Translations under genes and position numbers: made by a program
The notes under the pieces: generated by a model
The model's input: the letters and a program-made list of their open reading frames with translations, nothing else
The model's database searches: none
What the model was told of the DNA's origin: nothing
Assembly: GCA_007449985.2 (NCBI GenBank)
Contig: VIIQ02000136.1
Span: forward strand, 124,001 to 188,000
Direction: 5' to 3'
Origin: Desmodesmus armatus
Lineage: Eukaryota; Chlorophyta; Chlorophyceae; Sphaeropleales; Scenedesmaceae
DNA length: 64,000 nucleotides
Part shown: one piece after another, positions 1-11,813 of the stretch
Layout of the letters: every line of letters begins with the position of its first letter
How positions within the stretch are numbered: position 1 is the first letter of the stretch

Positions 1-605
1 GCTGTAAAAAACATTTGATGTATTTGGTCAACCCAATCAGCTGCTCCACCCCTGAGCAGCCTCCCCAGCATGCTCTTTGACACAGGTACCCCCCCCAAAA
101 CACACACACAACACACATAAAGGCTGATGCATTGACAGCGGCGCTTAGCAAATTATTGACCAGCCGTGATGCGGTTTCTGCATACAAAAAACCAGCACAA
201 GCCCTGCCCTGGCCTTGACACTCACCCTTGCTGACTGTGCGCTGGTCTTTTGGAGGCCGTGCTCCACCTTCACCAAAGGCTTCATCTACATACAGAAAAG
301 TGAAAGAAATTCAAACATGCTTCGGCAGGAGACCGTGGGTGGCGTTTGGCGGGCACTACGTAGTACACAGTTGCATCGCAGTTGCATCCACTGATCCCAC
401 CTGAAGTCCTGGCCCTGTTGGCAGCAACTCCGTTGATGTTTGAAAGCATAGTGATCTGGAGGTGTTGGACGCAACCAGGTACCAGACACTGAGAACTGAA
501 CTCACGCAAGTGAGAGATCTACTCGAGGATGAGAGATTTATCGCTGTAAAGGTGATGTGAGAGCAGACCGGAAGGATGCGTTGCTGTCTGATCCAGTTTT
601 CGCTA

Positions 606-895
606 TTAATCTCTGGTCCAAACCTCGAATTTCCAAAAAGGTTTAGCAAGATTCCCAAATGTCAGAAAAGGTTTTAGCAAGATTCCGAATTGTTGACAAC
701 TTTGTAATAACGCAAAATAAGAGCGTTTGCCACGACCAAAACGGTGTATAGCTGCGGACAAACCTCTCAGGGCATCCTTTGCCACCAACGCTTCCGGATC
801 AACAGCACCAGCAACAAGTTCATGCACCACTTTCCACCCTTGCACACGCTGCCCGCAGGCCCTGCAACGACGTTCCCATTCATCTCTGCGGACGC
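606..895 (-). CDS. Unrecognised exon-like open frame, possibly a gene or transposon fragment
   Basis: On the minus strand a good acceptor (TTGATTGCAG) at 895/896 opens a frame of about 95 residues. It begins GVRRDEWERRC, has a CRACG cysteine pair and continues with charged helical sequence (VDPEALVAKDALRGL) before a Phe-rich end and stop at 606. The composition looks like protein rather than repeat shadow. A Cys-x2-Cys next to Trp and Arg residues could belong to a transposase-type or other DNA-binding protein, but I cannot place the family. No neighbouring exon was identified, so it may be a fragment or relic. Confidence 0.3.
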
Positions 896-1249
896 CTGCA
901 ATCAAAAGGTACCAGGTAAATGTAGGAGTGGTACGTGAACACTGTTGCACTGTTGCACTGCCTCGGTGCGTTTGTAAAACCGCAGCGACGCGATCGTTTT
1001 TGGAACAGTTTGGAAAATATTAGTTTCAAAGTGTTTTGACAAACCTGGTGCAAACTAAAGGTCTAGCAGCTTCCTGCTGCTGCCAGCTGTCAGATTGATG
1101 ACTCACTCACTTTGCGGTTCTGGTTTGGGAAGCAGCTTACATAGAGGTCACAACCCCTGCTTCTGTGTTGCAGAAAGAGAGACAGAGCAGCAGGCCTGGT
1201 TTCACCCCATCAGCGTACACGCCAAGGCGGTCTACATGAGATGACATCA

Positions 1250-1850
1250 TTCACTGGTTGGGCGGCTGCGAGTGACAGCTAGACAGCAGTGCATTGTGAA
1301 GCATACAGTGTGCTGGACCCGCCTGTTGACTGGTTTGTGCTGGACTCTCGCCACTGTGGTATACGCCTGTGACCGGCTGTGTGCTGGACTCTCACTGTTG
1401 ACCTGGACTCCACCTGTTGACCGGCTGTGCGCTGGAATCTCGTGGCAGACCGTCTGTGTGCTGGGCTCTAGCTTCTGAGCTGTGCACTTTTTGCTTGGGC
1501 TGGAGCACCTCAGCATCAATAGCCTTTCTGTTCTCTTTGCAGGCTCTCTCATCCCCTCCTGCCTACGTCAACACCCAGCACAAGAGAAGCCAAGTCCTCA
1601 TTAGGTGCCCCCATTCCCCTGCCTACACCATGTTCACGCTGACACCTGCGCTTGTACACGCCAAGGCGGTCTACAGAGGTGTCTTCTATTCACTTGTTGG
1701 GTGGCTGAAATTGACAGCTGGACAGCAATGCATTGTGGAATGTTCACTTGTTGGGTGGCTGACAGTGACAGCAGGACACCAAAGCAGTGTGAAACGTTCA
1801 CTTGTTGGGTGGCTGAAAGTGACAGCTGGGACAGCACTGCATTGTGAAGT
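1250..1850. repeat. 54-bp direct repeats plus a diverged copy about 440 bp away
   Basis: Units starting TTCACTTGTTGGGTGGCTG begin at 1689, 1743 and 1797, an exact 54-bp period. A diverged fourth copy starts at 1250. The segment just upstream (TACACGCCAAGGCGGTCTACA) also occurs twice, near 1215 and 1654, so a unit of about 440 bp was duplicated before or after the 54-bp expansion. A CTCTCATCCCCTCC segment near 1548 recurs near 2052. Open frames across this block are products of the repeat. Confidence 0.7.
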
Positions 1851-2531
1851 GGCAAACTGCCTGCAGACAGGCCGCAAGGCTCGGTCCGGCAAACTGCGCG
1901 CAGGCATGCCTGCCGGCAAGGCTGGGCTCGGCAAGCCACCTGTGTGCTGGACTCTGGCCTCTATGCTATTGACAGATGAAACTTTGAGTTTTTTTATTTG
2001 ATTTGACTGTATGCTTGACAACAGCTTTTCTGTGCTCCTTGCTGGCCCTCTCATCCCCTCCATGGATGTGGGCCCACGTGCTTTTCATCCTGCTGCTCCA
2101 CAGTGTTGTGCACCGATGTTTGGCAATTCCCCAAGCAGACATCAATGCAGAGTCATCGAACCCATTACAGTAGATTTTGCGCCATTGTGGACCAGATCGG
2201 TCGACCTTGCGCGCCCTACCCTGGGACCAGCTGCAGGCAGGTCTACTGCACCAACATCTCCCTACCAAACAGTCGCATATCTCAGCGAATGATTACTGAA
2301 AACAGGCATCAGGGAACCAAGGCGGCGTCAAGACGGACCAGAGAAGGTCGGTGGCAGGTCCATGTAGGAGGGAAGGCCGCTGAATGTCTACGCGATGAGC
2401 GAACGATAAATAGCACAGCACAGGCTTGCCAGATCACTGATCCACAAAGCGTTTGTTGAACTCGCACGTAGCGCAATCCACACTGTACTGTCACCGTAAC
2501 AGCAGCCTCGCCTACTCTGCACTCTCACACG

Positions 2532-3642
2532 ATGGCCAAGGGACAGCGTCAGGTGAGAGCTGCCAAGCAGCTAAATGCAGACGCTTTCCAGAGTGCTCAA
2601 CACAAGCACGACCTGCACACGTCCACTTGCTGCAAAACGCATGCTTGTCCTACGGCCTGCCTGGCCATGGGCTGAGTAGTAGATGGTCTCACCTGCAGTG
2701 TGAGCGAGTGTTTGCATGTATATGGACTCAGTGCTGCCTCATACACTGTGGCACAGGCCTTGGTAACATCTGCATAAACTCAACCACTGATACTGGCTGC
2801 ACCTGCTTTGTGCTGTCTTTCTGCTGGTCCTTTGGTTGCTGCCCTTGAATGCTCTGCACATGCCATGCTGGGCTCCCATGATGCCGACAACTCACACCCA
2901 CTTTCATCCAACGATGCTTAGGTGAGCTGAGGCATGTTATGACTGCCAGTACAGAGGTTCAGGCCACATCAACAGGGCCTTTTCAGCAGTGCAGTAAGGG
3001 GGGGGGGGCAGTGAGTTGATGCACTCGGCTACAGTCACCTTGAGTTACTAACGTAAGGCTTACGGGGCCTGGGTCATGGTGTACCACAACCATGCAGAAT
3101 TGCATCACGCTGCAGCCATACAACAGGGCAATGCATGCACTCATTGATGATAAGGGCTTCCAACCCATGCTTGAGATCTTGCCTTACAGCCACAGGGCAT
3201 ACGTATGCCTGACAGAGCAGCTACTGCTGCCCTCACAAGCGGCTCAGTCTGTCTTGCAGTGTACCCTAGAGAACCACGCTTTGGGCTAACCTGTACTGAC
3301 AGAGTGGTGTCCCCTGTTGCCAACTTGGCTGCTGCTCAGGTGGTTGTTGCATGCCTGCTGCTGGGGCTGCTGGTGGCTGCTAGCCATGCTGAGGCAGCAG
3401 CAGCACCCCAGGCCGCCGCCCTCACTAACCGCAAGCTGCAGCAGTCCAGGCCGCAGTGGAAGAACTCAGAGTGTGTCTCCTTTGGTGACGCAAAGCTGAA
3501 GGAGGGAGGCAAGGAGCTCCACCCTCACGACTACTGCGAGAAGACAGGGGGCGCTGCTGTGTGCTGCTTGGGTGATGTGTGTGGCGGCTCTGTCACCTGT
3601 AGGGGCGGCAACCGCCAGGCATGCTGCCCCAAGAAGCGCTGA
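2532..3642 (+). CDS. Small secreted cysteine-rich protein (two exons)
   Basis: Model: exon 1 at 2532-2552 (only 21 bp, ATG to donor CAG|GTGAGA) and exon 2 at 3340-3642 (acceptor TGCTGCTCAG|G, stop TGA), both phase 0. The join gives 107 residues with a textbook signal peptide: MAKGQRQ, then the hydrophobic run VVVACLLLGLLVAA, then a SHAEA cleavage region. The mature chain is basic and has eight cysteines, two of them as CC pairs (VCCLGDVC and ACCPKKR). This spacing suggests a disulfide-rich extracellular peptide, but I do not recognise a family and assign no activity. The tiny first exon is inferred from phase and from the way it completes the signal peptide; an alternative start is the 145-residue frame from 3205, which has a much poorer N-terminus. 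Confidence 0.65.
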
Positions 3643-5261
3643 TATCATGATGCTTCAGGCATTGTTGATAACTGTTGGGGCCCACCGGGTGTGTGCTTGC
3701 AAACTGTGCTTGCAAACTGTGATGCATTTTTTTGCTTCAATGTGCTGTGCGTGAGGGCTCGAGTGTGCTGTGTTGTGTTGAATATCGTGCTGAGCAAGAG
3801 GGAGCCTCATGAGTAAGTCACTCATGTTGCACCAGTGAATGATTAGTTATTGCAATCTGATGCAGTGCACCAGCCTTCTTATAGTGTCTCAGACACTATC
3901 GGATCGGATCAAGTTGTCAATTTGACGAGTATCAGGCTGATGCTTTGAGCCTCAAGCTGGCAGTGCCATTCGAGTAGCAGTAGTCAGGCAGGACTCTTGC
4001 CACCGGGTAATGCAACGTGCAGCTCTGCCAAAGCTGTACAGTGTACGTTTGTTGAGATGCATAGTGTCACTTGTGATGCAGCCCGCGCAGCGCCTAATGG
4101 TCCTGAATTATGCGTGGGGTGCATGATGCATTGACAGTGTCGCTTTTTATTACTGGTACCACATGGGCCATGTGTCCAGTTCACCATGAACCAGTGGTGA
4201 CTGGTTGATTGCCAGCGGGATGTAAGTGCGAAAGGTACACTGTATGGCAGTTCCCTTTGTGCCAGAATCCATGGGATGCAGACCTCTCGAGATTTACTGT
4301 ACTGTGCAGTACTGCCGTCTAACAACGAATCAGTGCAAGCGATGCAAGCCAAACTAGGTGCCCTGTCATACATTGTGTTGCCAACACGCACGACCTGCGC
4401 TTCTTTGCCAACACACATGCAACCTGAGACTCTGTCTCAGCGTAACCAGATCCCTGAGGGAGGCAATTTGAATTTACGCGATTGTTTTTGGAAATGACAT
4501 TACACGAAGGCCTCTCTGCTTGGGCAGCACCTGGCCTCACAGGTCCTTGTAACATGAAAAGATGACGGGTTGTGCACAACAGCGCAGCACTGCAAGCCCA
4601 CAGTCTGTGCTTGCCGCACGGCGAAACCCACATTAGCTGCTACGTGCAGCACCAACAATGCCAAGCCAGAAGCATGCAGAACAAACCCCGCACTGAGAAT
4701 TGCTCAATGGGCTCAGCTGCAGAGCATGCCAGGCAACAGGTTGAAGGCACTGAGTCCACCGTCTGATCTGACCCTGAAGCAGCCTCGCTCACGTTGCGAT
4801 TGCACTGCCGCAACAAGCACCAAAACTGGTAGATGCATTGGTGTGACCAAAGCAGCAGACGGAAAAGTCTACTTGCAAAACCTCACCCCCCCCCCCCCAG
4901 CCACCACCAAAACACCGCTGTTGTACAAGCCTGTCCATACGGACACCCTGCAACCTCAACACCACACAGAATGCTGTGCTGTCAACAGAAAACCAACCCC
5001 TAATCATCGCCCTGCCCTGTAAGCTCTTCTCTGCAACCCTGTTGCATGTCTCAGTCCTCAGTATCCCAGCAAGCACGACAGGCAACAAGCGTACCTCTGG
5101 TGTGTGTTGGACAAAGCAAACACACACACAGACAAATATGACATGTTGCCACAACCCCGAAAATCGCCCCCTTCAATAGTTGCCTGCACCAATCCCAATC
5201 CAACAGTAGCCGCACAAGCGGGGTCCATACGCAACACGAACCCAACAGCCTAACAACTAGC
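3643..5261. other. Intergenic region carrying a dispersed repeat
   Basis: This lies between two convergent genes. It contains a dispersed repeat at 3909-4400 (listed separately), an 11-base C run near 4888 and no coding frame I can support. The open frames of 100-150 residues here are Cys-, Thr- and His-rich with no domain signature and overlap frames on the other strand. Confidence 0.5.
3909..4400. repeat. Dispersed repeat family, copy A
   Basis: About 360 bp of this segment (3909-4265) recur in reverse orientation at 26135-26516, including CACATGGGCCATGTGTCCAG and GCAGCCCGCGCAGCGCC. The adjoining 4264-4400 segment recurs in reverse at about 19925-20070, including the ACCTCTCGAGATTTACTGTA block. 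The copies are similar but clearly diverged, and different copies keep different parts, as expected for an old interspersed element. No terminal repeats, coding frame or tail was identified. Confidence 0.7.
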
Positions 5262-8200
5262 TCAAACAACAGACAACTCTGCTGCATCTGCAGCACCACT
5301 GCTGCCACTACTGAGTGTCTTCACTTCAGCAGCATAAATCTTCTGCAGTGTTGCCATCAGCTGCTGCTTCGTTCCCAGCTTGACCCTGCCCCCACCAACA
5401 AACAAACCCCGCTGCGGCACAAACCCTGCAGTACCTGCCGGTACTGCTGCCAGCACAGCTCCTCCCTCCTGCACACCCAAGGACCCTCCTGCAGCTGCCA
5501 CTTGCTGCTGCTGTGCAACCACCACAGCCCGCCCCGGCCCGCTGCCGCTACTGCGCACTACCACGCGCTGCTGCTGCCCCACCCGCACCTTGACCAGAGG
5601 CCTCTGCAGGACAGCATCAGCACCACTGTGTCCTGCGCGGCCGCTGCTGCGGCTGCCAGCACTGCTGCTGCTGTAGCTCCCCTGCAGGACTCCACCCATA
5701 AGGGAGTTGTAGGCATGCGGCATGAGCTGGGACCGCACTGCTGCTGCAAGCTGCCGCACAAGCTGCTTGTCCTGCGTTGTGTCTAGCCTATCCCATGCCC
5801 ACACCAGCTGCGCAAGGCTATCCGCATCTAGGTGTGATGCGTGCTGCATGCACAGCTGCAGCAGCTGCGCTGAAAAGGCTGCAGGAAGATGGCAGTCCAA
5901 AGCTGCAAGCGACCACGACACGCGCACAAGCTGTGCTGGGCTCAGCGGCTCGTCTGCTTCCTGCTGCTGTGCCTGCGCAGCTGAAAGATGTTGGCCTGCA
6001 GCTGTGCTGTCCGCAGACGCACCAGCAGCAGCAGTCGCCGCAAAAGAGCGGGAAAGTGCTGACATGCAGCTGAGGGTCCAGTCACTAGGGGGTCTGTGCT
6101 GGACCAGTGCAAGGGACCACACCACGTTGACCAACGTGCTGCTGCCAAAGCTGTGCAGGTGCTGCTGGCTGCTGCTGATGAAGGTGCAGAGCCAGGCCGC
6201 GCTGGGCTGCTCATCCAGCATGGCGCATGTCCACAGAGTGTCAGCAAGGCTGCAGGACAGCACAGCACATCACAGCGCAGCCAGGGAGCAGCAGGTAGCA
6301 GAAAGGGAGACAACAGGCAGATGGACGAGTCAGCAATTGCGTCAAGTGAAACCTGTTAGACAAACCCTGCCCGCAGGGCATATCACTGCCGCACTCACAA
6401 GCCTTTTCTGTGCTGCCGATGTGTGTCAGCATCTGCAGCCGGCAGGGTAGAAGAAGCTCTTGCAGAAGCGGCCATAGCAGCCCTGTGTCCAACGCACAGC
6501 AACCTGTACGCCACAACACCCAGAACTCGCACACAGCTGTCCCAAGCGTGTGCACAAACAATCATGCAAAACGGCCCACTCGCGCGCATGTGCTCTCCCC
6601 AGCGCGCACAAGCTTGCGCACACACGCACCTGCTGCTGTCCATGGAGGGCATCTGCTCCTGGGTATCCGCGAGCCACTTGGCCCACAAGACACGCCCCGG
6701 CTTCCGCTGCAGCGCCGACATGCACCAGCCCAACCTGCTGAGCTGCTGCCCGTCCAGCTGCTCAGGGCCTCGCTCCAGCAACCGGGCCTCAAACTTGGCC
6801 ATCCAAGCAGCGGATGGACGCACCCTAAGAGCAACGATCGCCCACAGCAGATCCACCATCTCCCCGGGATCCACCCGATACTTTGGCAGGTGCTCCACGG
6901 CTGCTTCGGTTGCTGCCGATAGGAACTTTGCGTCCGGCATGAATCGAAGCCGGGCCAGAGCGGTCAGCACCCGCGTGAGCTGCCGGGGCCAGAACTGCGA
7001 TAGCTTTGCGGACGCTGCAGAGATGTAATCCTTGATCCACGGCTCGGGTGGTTTGAAGCCTGCCTGCTGGATGCTGTACAAGCTGTCTGACAGCTGGGAG
7101 GGACTGAAGTCCTGCAGCAGGGGTGCTGCTGCTGCCAGCAGTCTGTTGCTGAAGTCCAACAACGTCCCACCCGCAGCAGCATCCAAGCACGGCAGCGAAT
7201 GCAGAAGCAAGTGCAGCTCATGCGGCGCCATCTTGGGAAGGTGTGGGGACACTGCTGTTATGTAAGCGTCCGCCCAGCTCCCGGGCACCGGCTGCTGCAG
7301 GCGTCTGAGGCAGTCTGCTAGCTGCAGCAGCGACACAGCTGGTAGCCCCGCCAACTGCCCGGTGCTGCTGCTACTGCAGATCCTGCGCAGCCACAGTCCC
7401 TGCCACTGCTGCTGCAGCCACTGCTGATCCTGCCCCTGCTGCTGCCCCAACTGCACCGCTGCCGCAGCAGCAGAAGGGTCCAACTGCTCCAAAGGCAGCG
7501 CTGTGCTGAGCACCTTCTGCAGCACGAGGCCCCACCAGGTTGCCACAACATCCTGCAGGGGCATGCTGTACAGCCCCCTGACAGCTACAGCCATCAGCCC
7601 AGGGAGCAGATGCTCCTGCGCACCCTTTGGCTTCATCCTTGCTGCTGTCAGCCCTGCCAGCACTGCAGTTGCCTGATGCGGCTGCAGCTGCGGCAGCGCG
7701 GCGACTGCGGCTGCATGCAGGGCGGCAGCAAACGGCCGATTGGGGCGCAGCGACAGCTGCCAGATACCGCGATGCTGCAGGACAGTCGCTACTGCTGCGA
7801 GTCCTGCAGGATCCGATCTCAGCACAGCAGCTGCACCCGCCGCCCAAAGCTGCTGAACCCAGCCGTCAGGCGGCCTAAACCCTAGGCTGAACAGGCCGCC
7901 CAAAACCCCGGCCACTGCTGCGGCATCGAGGCCAGCATCCGCCTGCAGCGCCCGCTGCAGCAGCTGTTGTACATGATGCCGCTGCGGCTGCAGCTTTGCT
8001 GCCGCAAAAGCTTGCAGCAGCGCACCAACATGCCCTGCTGAGTAACTGCGCAGTGCCAGATCTGAGGTGCTGCTGCTGAGGAACAGGGCCGCCCACCCTT
8101 GGTGGTCCTGAACCCCCCAGCTCTGCACAGCACGCAGCAGCAGCAGCTGCTGTCCCGGCTGTAGCATGTGCAGGTGTGCAGCAGTAGCGGCAAGGAAGGA

Positions 8201-10590
8201 CCCCACCCATGCCTCGCCAGGGACGGCCCCTGCTGCTGCTAGCCAGCGCCCAAGCTGCACCAACTGCCCCAGCTGGAACTGCTGTAGTTGAGGCTGGCTG
8301 GCGTGCAGCAGCTGCTGTGCCAAGCGAGCTACCAGGTCAGCACAACTTGCAGGCTGGACTGACCCCAAAGCGGCGTTGAGATCCGGCAGCGGTGGCAGCG
8401 ACGACAGCAGCCCCTGCTGCTGCTGCTGCTGCTGGGGAGCCGCCTGCACCGACTGCAACATCTGCTGCTGCGGGTGGCGACTCCCGTTGAGATTCGCCAG
8501 CGCTGCTGCCATGTAGACAAACTCATGTGGCTTGCAGCTATGCAGGCCCAGCTGCTGTGCCTGCAGCAGCAGCGGCATCACCTCCTGTACACCCACCCCA
8601 CCTTCAGCACCCGCTAAGCTATTGCCAGCCCACAGCGCGTGCACAGCATCACTCGCTGATAGTCCGCCTCTGCCAGCAATGCAGCCGACGCACCTGCTGA
8701 CAAAAGCCGGCTTGGCTTGTGCCCCAGCACCACCACCGCCCACAGTAGCGTTGCTGCTGCTGTGCTGGTCAGCTGTCCCAGCTGCGGTTCCACAGCAGAC
8801 AGCAGCGGCAGCAGCCACTGCGTGCTGCTGCTGCTGCCGCTCCCGCTGCTGCTGTCGTTCGTGGCAGCCGCGGCAGCAGCAACATACCCCCACTCCTGCT
8901 CCTCCCGCCGCCTGCGAAGCGCACCCCGCTGTCGCCGCCGCTGCTGCTTGCCTGCGATCATCCCGGCTCCCCAAAGCACCTGACACACCCCTGCAGGGCT
9001 CAAATCTGCTGCCTTCACCCCGCAAGCATATGTCACAGCAGCCCACCAGTACTCAGGCACTTCAAGTCCCAGCCTGGCAACCCCCCAGAGCTGGTTACTA
9101 AGTGACTGGCCACTGCAAGCACCCAACTTAGCAGCAGATGCCGCAAAGTATGCAGCACACCACTCCCCCGGGGGTGTCACCCGTAGCTGTGCCAGCGCCC
9201 AGATTGTACTGCTGAGTTCCTGTGGCTGGAAGTTGCACAGCTGCTGCTGCGAGGCCGAGAAAAACGCAGCCAGCCACACCACCCCAGGCTGAATCCTTAG
9301 GCTGCCTAGGGCCCACAGGGTATTGGCAAAGCCCTGTGGGGTTGTGCCCTGCTGCAGTAGGGTTTGCGAGCGGGCCAGTAAACCCTGCAGCAGCGGCTCA
9401 CAGGGTTTAGTGCCGAGGGTGGCACAGGCCCATAGGAGGCTGGCGCAGTGCCGGCTGTGCAGCCTGTGCAGCTGCTGCTGTGCTGCTTGCTGCAGCAGAG
9501 CCCAACCACCTTCGCTGAGCCCATGGGGGCCAAAGGATGCGCCGTCCACCTGCTGCTGCTGCTGCTGCTGTTGTTGGATGCGTGCCAGCTGCACGAATGT
9601 CGATGAGATGTGAACGTGGTCCATCTGCTGCCAGCTTGCTTGCAGCAGCTGCTCCAGGTCAGCAGCAGACCGACAGGCCTGGATTTGCTGTGTTGACTTG
9701 GCCAGCAACACCGTGCTGCTGCTGCTGCTGCTGCCGGCCCTGCTGGTGGTGCTGCTGCTGGTGGTGGTGGTGCTGCCAGCATGAGAGGCGCTTGCGCTGT
9801 CAACAGCAGCAGCAGCGGCAATTGCTGCAGCAGCAACAGGCGCTCCCGCAGCTGCTGGTCCTGCTGCTGTGCTGTGTTGTGCCTCGACCTGTCCCATGGC
9901 ATACACCAGCTGCTGCCAAGACGCATGCTGCTGCTGCTGCTCATTTGCCTGCTGCTCCAGCCACTCATGCTGTTGGTGCTGTTGGTGCTGCTGTTCCCCA
10001 TACTCGCCCTCTGCCTGCTGCTGCGGTTGTTGCTGCTGCTGGCTGTACGGCTGTGGGGCAGGTTGTTGGTGTGGAAGGTGCATGAACCCCATGCCGCTCA
10101 TGCCCATCCCCACTTTCATAGCTTCCTCCACCGAGTGCCTGATGTGACTGCTGATCTGCCACCCTGGCGGCGGTAGGCCGGTCAGGACATCAACAGCAGC
10201 AGCTGCAGCAGGTTGCGCAGCAGCAGGAGCAGCTGAGCAGGAGGCATCAACCCTGCTGCTGCCGTTGCTGCTGCTGCTGCTGTTGTGGAAGGCTGTTGGA
10301 TCAGGCAGTGGGTAGGCTCCTGCTGCTGCAGCTGATGCTGCCACTGCCCGGGGATGGCAGGTGCTGCTGCTGGTGCTGCTGGGGCCATGGCTGCTGCTGT
10401 TGGCAGCAGCAGAAGCAGCAGGAGCATGTCTGACTGTGCTACTGCTACTGCTGCTGCTGCTGCTGTTGCAGGAGTGAGAGGTGCTGTGCAGTGCTTGCTG
10501 GTGTTGGTGTTGCTGCTGCTGGATGGGCCTGGGTGCAGCGGCTGAAGACTGCAGCCTGCAGCTGCTCAGCCATTGCATTGGCATTGGCAT
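5262..10590 (-). CDS. OPR (octotricopeptide repeat) protein, predicted organellar RNA-binding factor
   Basis: Three exon blocks on the minus strand: 10590-8694, 8655-6630 (donor CAGCAG|GTGCGT) and 6249-5262 (acceptor GTCCTGCAG|C, in phase). The N-terminal third is a Ser/Gln/Ala-rich low-complexity region. The rest is a run of about 38-residue helical repeats of OPR type, with the typical L-W-A-L-A-x-L helix followed by a PPPEW-like element: IQPGVVWLAAFF, VTPPGEWCAAYF, FRPPDGWVQQLW, FKPPEPWIKDYI, VRPSAAWMAKFE. OPR proteins bind specific chloroplast or mitochondrial transcripts and control their stability, splicing or translation in green algae. No RAP domain is visible at the C-terminus. The frame changes between 8614 and 8693: either a 38-bp intron (8656-8693, GTGCGT...TATCAG, phase compatible) or an assembly indel. 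The start at 10590 is the first ATG after an in-frame stop, but an upstream exon is possible. Confidence 0.85.
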
Positions 10591-11813
10591 GCCGGATGCA
10601 CAAGACTCAGCTTGTTGGTGGCTTTACTGCATCATTTGGACTGGGGCAGCCTGCACCATTGCACACAACAGTTTGTCAGCAGCCCGCAAAGGCAGTAAGC
10701 TTGTTGTTAAGGTGTGCAGCAGAAGACTTGATCGTGGCACTTATGCAACTGAATAGATGCTGAAGAACGTTAGGCACCCGTTGAACAGGCTCCCAGACAG
10801 CCTGTAGGCTGGGGGCTGGGCTACAGCAGCAGCACTGTTCCACTGCTGCCAGGCCGCCCTGCTAGGCGCACTCCGTTAAGCATCACACAGCGTTACACAT
10901 CCATCAATGTGCATAACGTGTTTGTGTAAGCGATGCGGACGGAGGCCATGCTTACCATTCTCGAAGCAACAGGACTGCGATCTCTGAAGCAACACTTTCA
11001 CTTGTTCAAACGTATCGGGCGCATATCTGAACAACACGTAGAGGTGGATGGACTGGATCGCACACTGCCAGACACAAGGTGGATCGCCGAGAGGTCTCAC
11101 AGTTGAAGCCGATCTCATGTGTGACAAACGCTTGCTATGTTGTGTGCCCAGCGAAGCGACCATCCGTATGCATTTGAAGCAAACCATTAAAGATTGTGTT
11201 GTTCCTGTGGACGCGAGGCTGTCCAATGCACAAAAGCAAGCCACCAGTGGAGAATGCTGAAAGCCCACTGAGCGTGTAGCCCAAAAATCATTCCTCGTAC
11301 AAACATGCCATCAATGGATCTACAGGAATGGATCACCCTATAGGTGTGTGAGGAGGGGGACTCCACCATGGATGCTTGAAGAAGGTCAGTACTTGTGGGG
11401 ACCCAAGGCGGTGTGTGCTGGTGCCCTCTCCGTACAACCTGCAAAGCGACATAACAGGGCGGAATAACTGGTTTTACAAGTATGTAAAAAAAATTGTAGC
11501 CTGAGCAGAGCGTTGTGCACCTTCTTTTCACGTTTTGCAGCACTGGGTTGACTCAACCAGCAGCTTTCCCAGCAGCACCTGTCACTCGTCTTGCCGTCTT
11601 GCTTCAACACTGCATGCTCATATGGTATGTAACACAGCAGAAGGTACCAGTGATTTTGATTAATTGAGATGCCCCAGCCGATCACTCACATTTAAAGTAG
11701 CCCCCCCCCCCCCCCCCCCCCCCCCCCCGGGCCCCCTCCGACCCCTCCTGACATGCAACCGTGGCCTGGCTGATGTGTACACTGTTTGTGCCTGAAGGCT
11801 CCGCGTGACAGTT
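10591..11813. other. Divergent intergenic region with a 28-base C run
   Basis: This separates the divergent OPR and SLC35F6-like genes and should hold both promoters. It contains an uninterrupted run of 28 C at 11701-11728, followed by GG and C/T-rich sequence, about 85 bp before the transporter start codon. The minus-strand open frame at 10876-11268 (130 codons) has no recognisable motif and I do not support it. I see no clear TATA box. Confidence 0.5.

Larger units (their letters stand above)
1..2531. other. Intergenic region with repeats and one unrecognised exon-like frame
   Basis: I see no complete gene here. The stretch holds a minus-strand exon-like frame at 606-895 and a repeat block at about 1.2-2.1 kb, both listed separately. 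The last 130 bp before the small secreted-protein gene contain an AT-rich GATAAATAG-like element near 2405 that could act as a weak TATA box, but its spacing from the start codon is long. Other open frames are short, overlap on both strands and lack recognisable motifs, so I leave them out. Confidence 0.5.

Noticed and set aside
1689..1850. Regular 54-bp repeats resembling a CRISPR array
   Set aside because: Units are directly contiguous with no separate spacer sequences, and the sequence is eukaryotic nuclear DNA.
6395..6629. Tail of the OPR frame after MPSMDSS (RCVCAQACARW...)
   Set aside because: A strong GTGCGT donor at 6629 and an in-phase acceptor at 6250 show this to be intron sequence.
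8694..9046. Upper part of the long OPR reading frame beginning MGCCDIC
   Set aside because: OPR repeat motifs in this stretch are in the other frame (PPGEWCAAYF, LWGVARLG); the MGCC frame becomes the real one only below the break near 8660.
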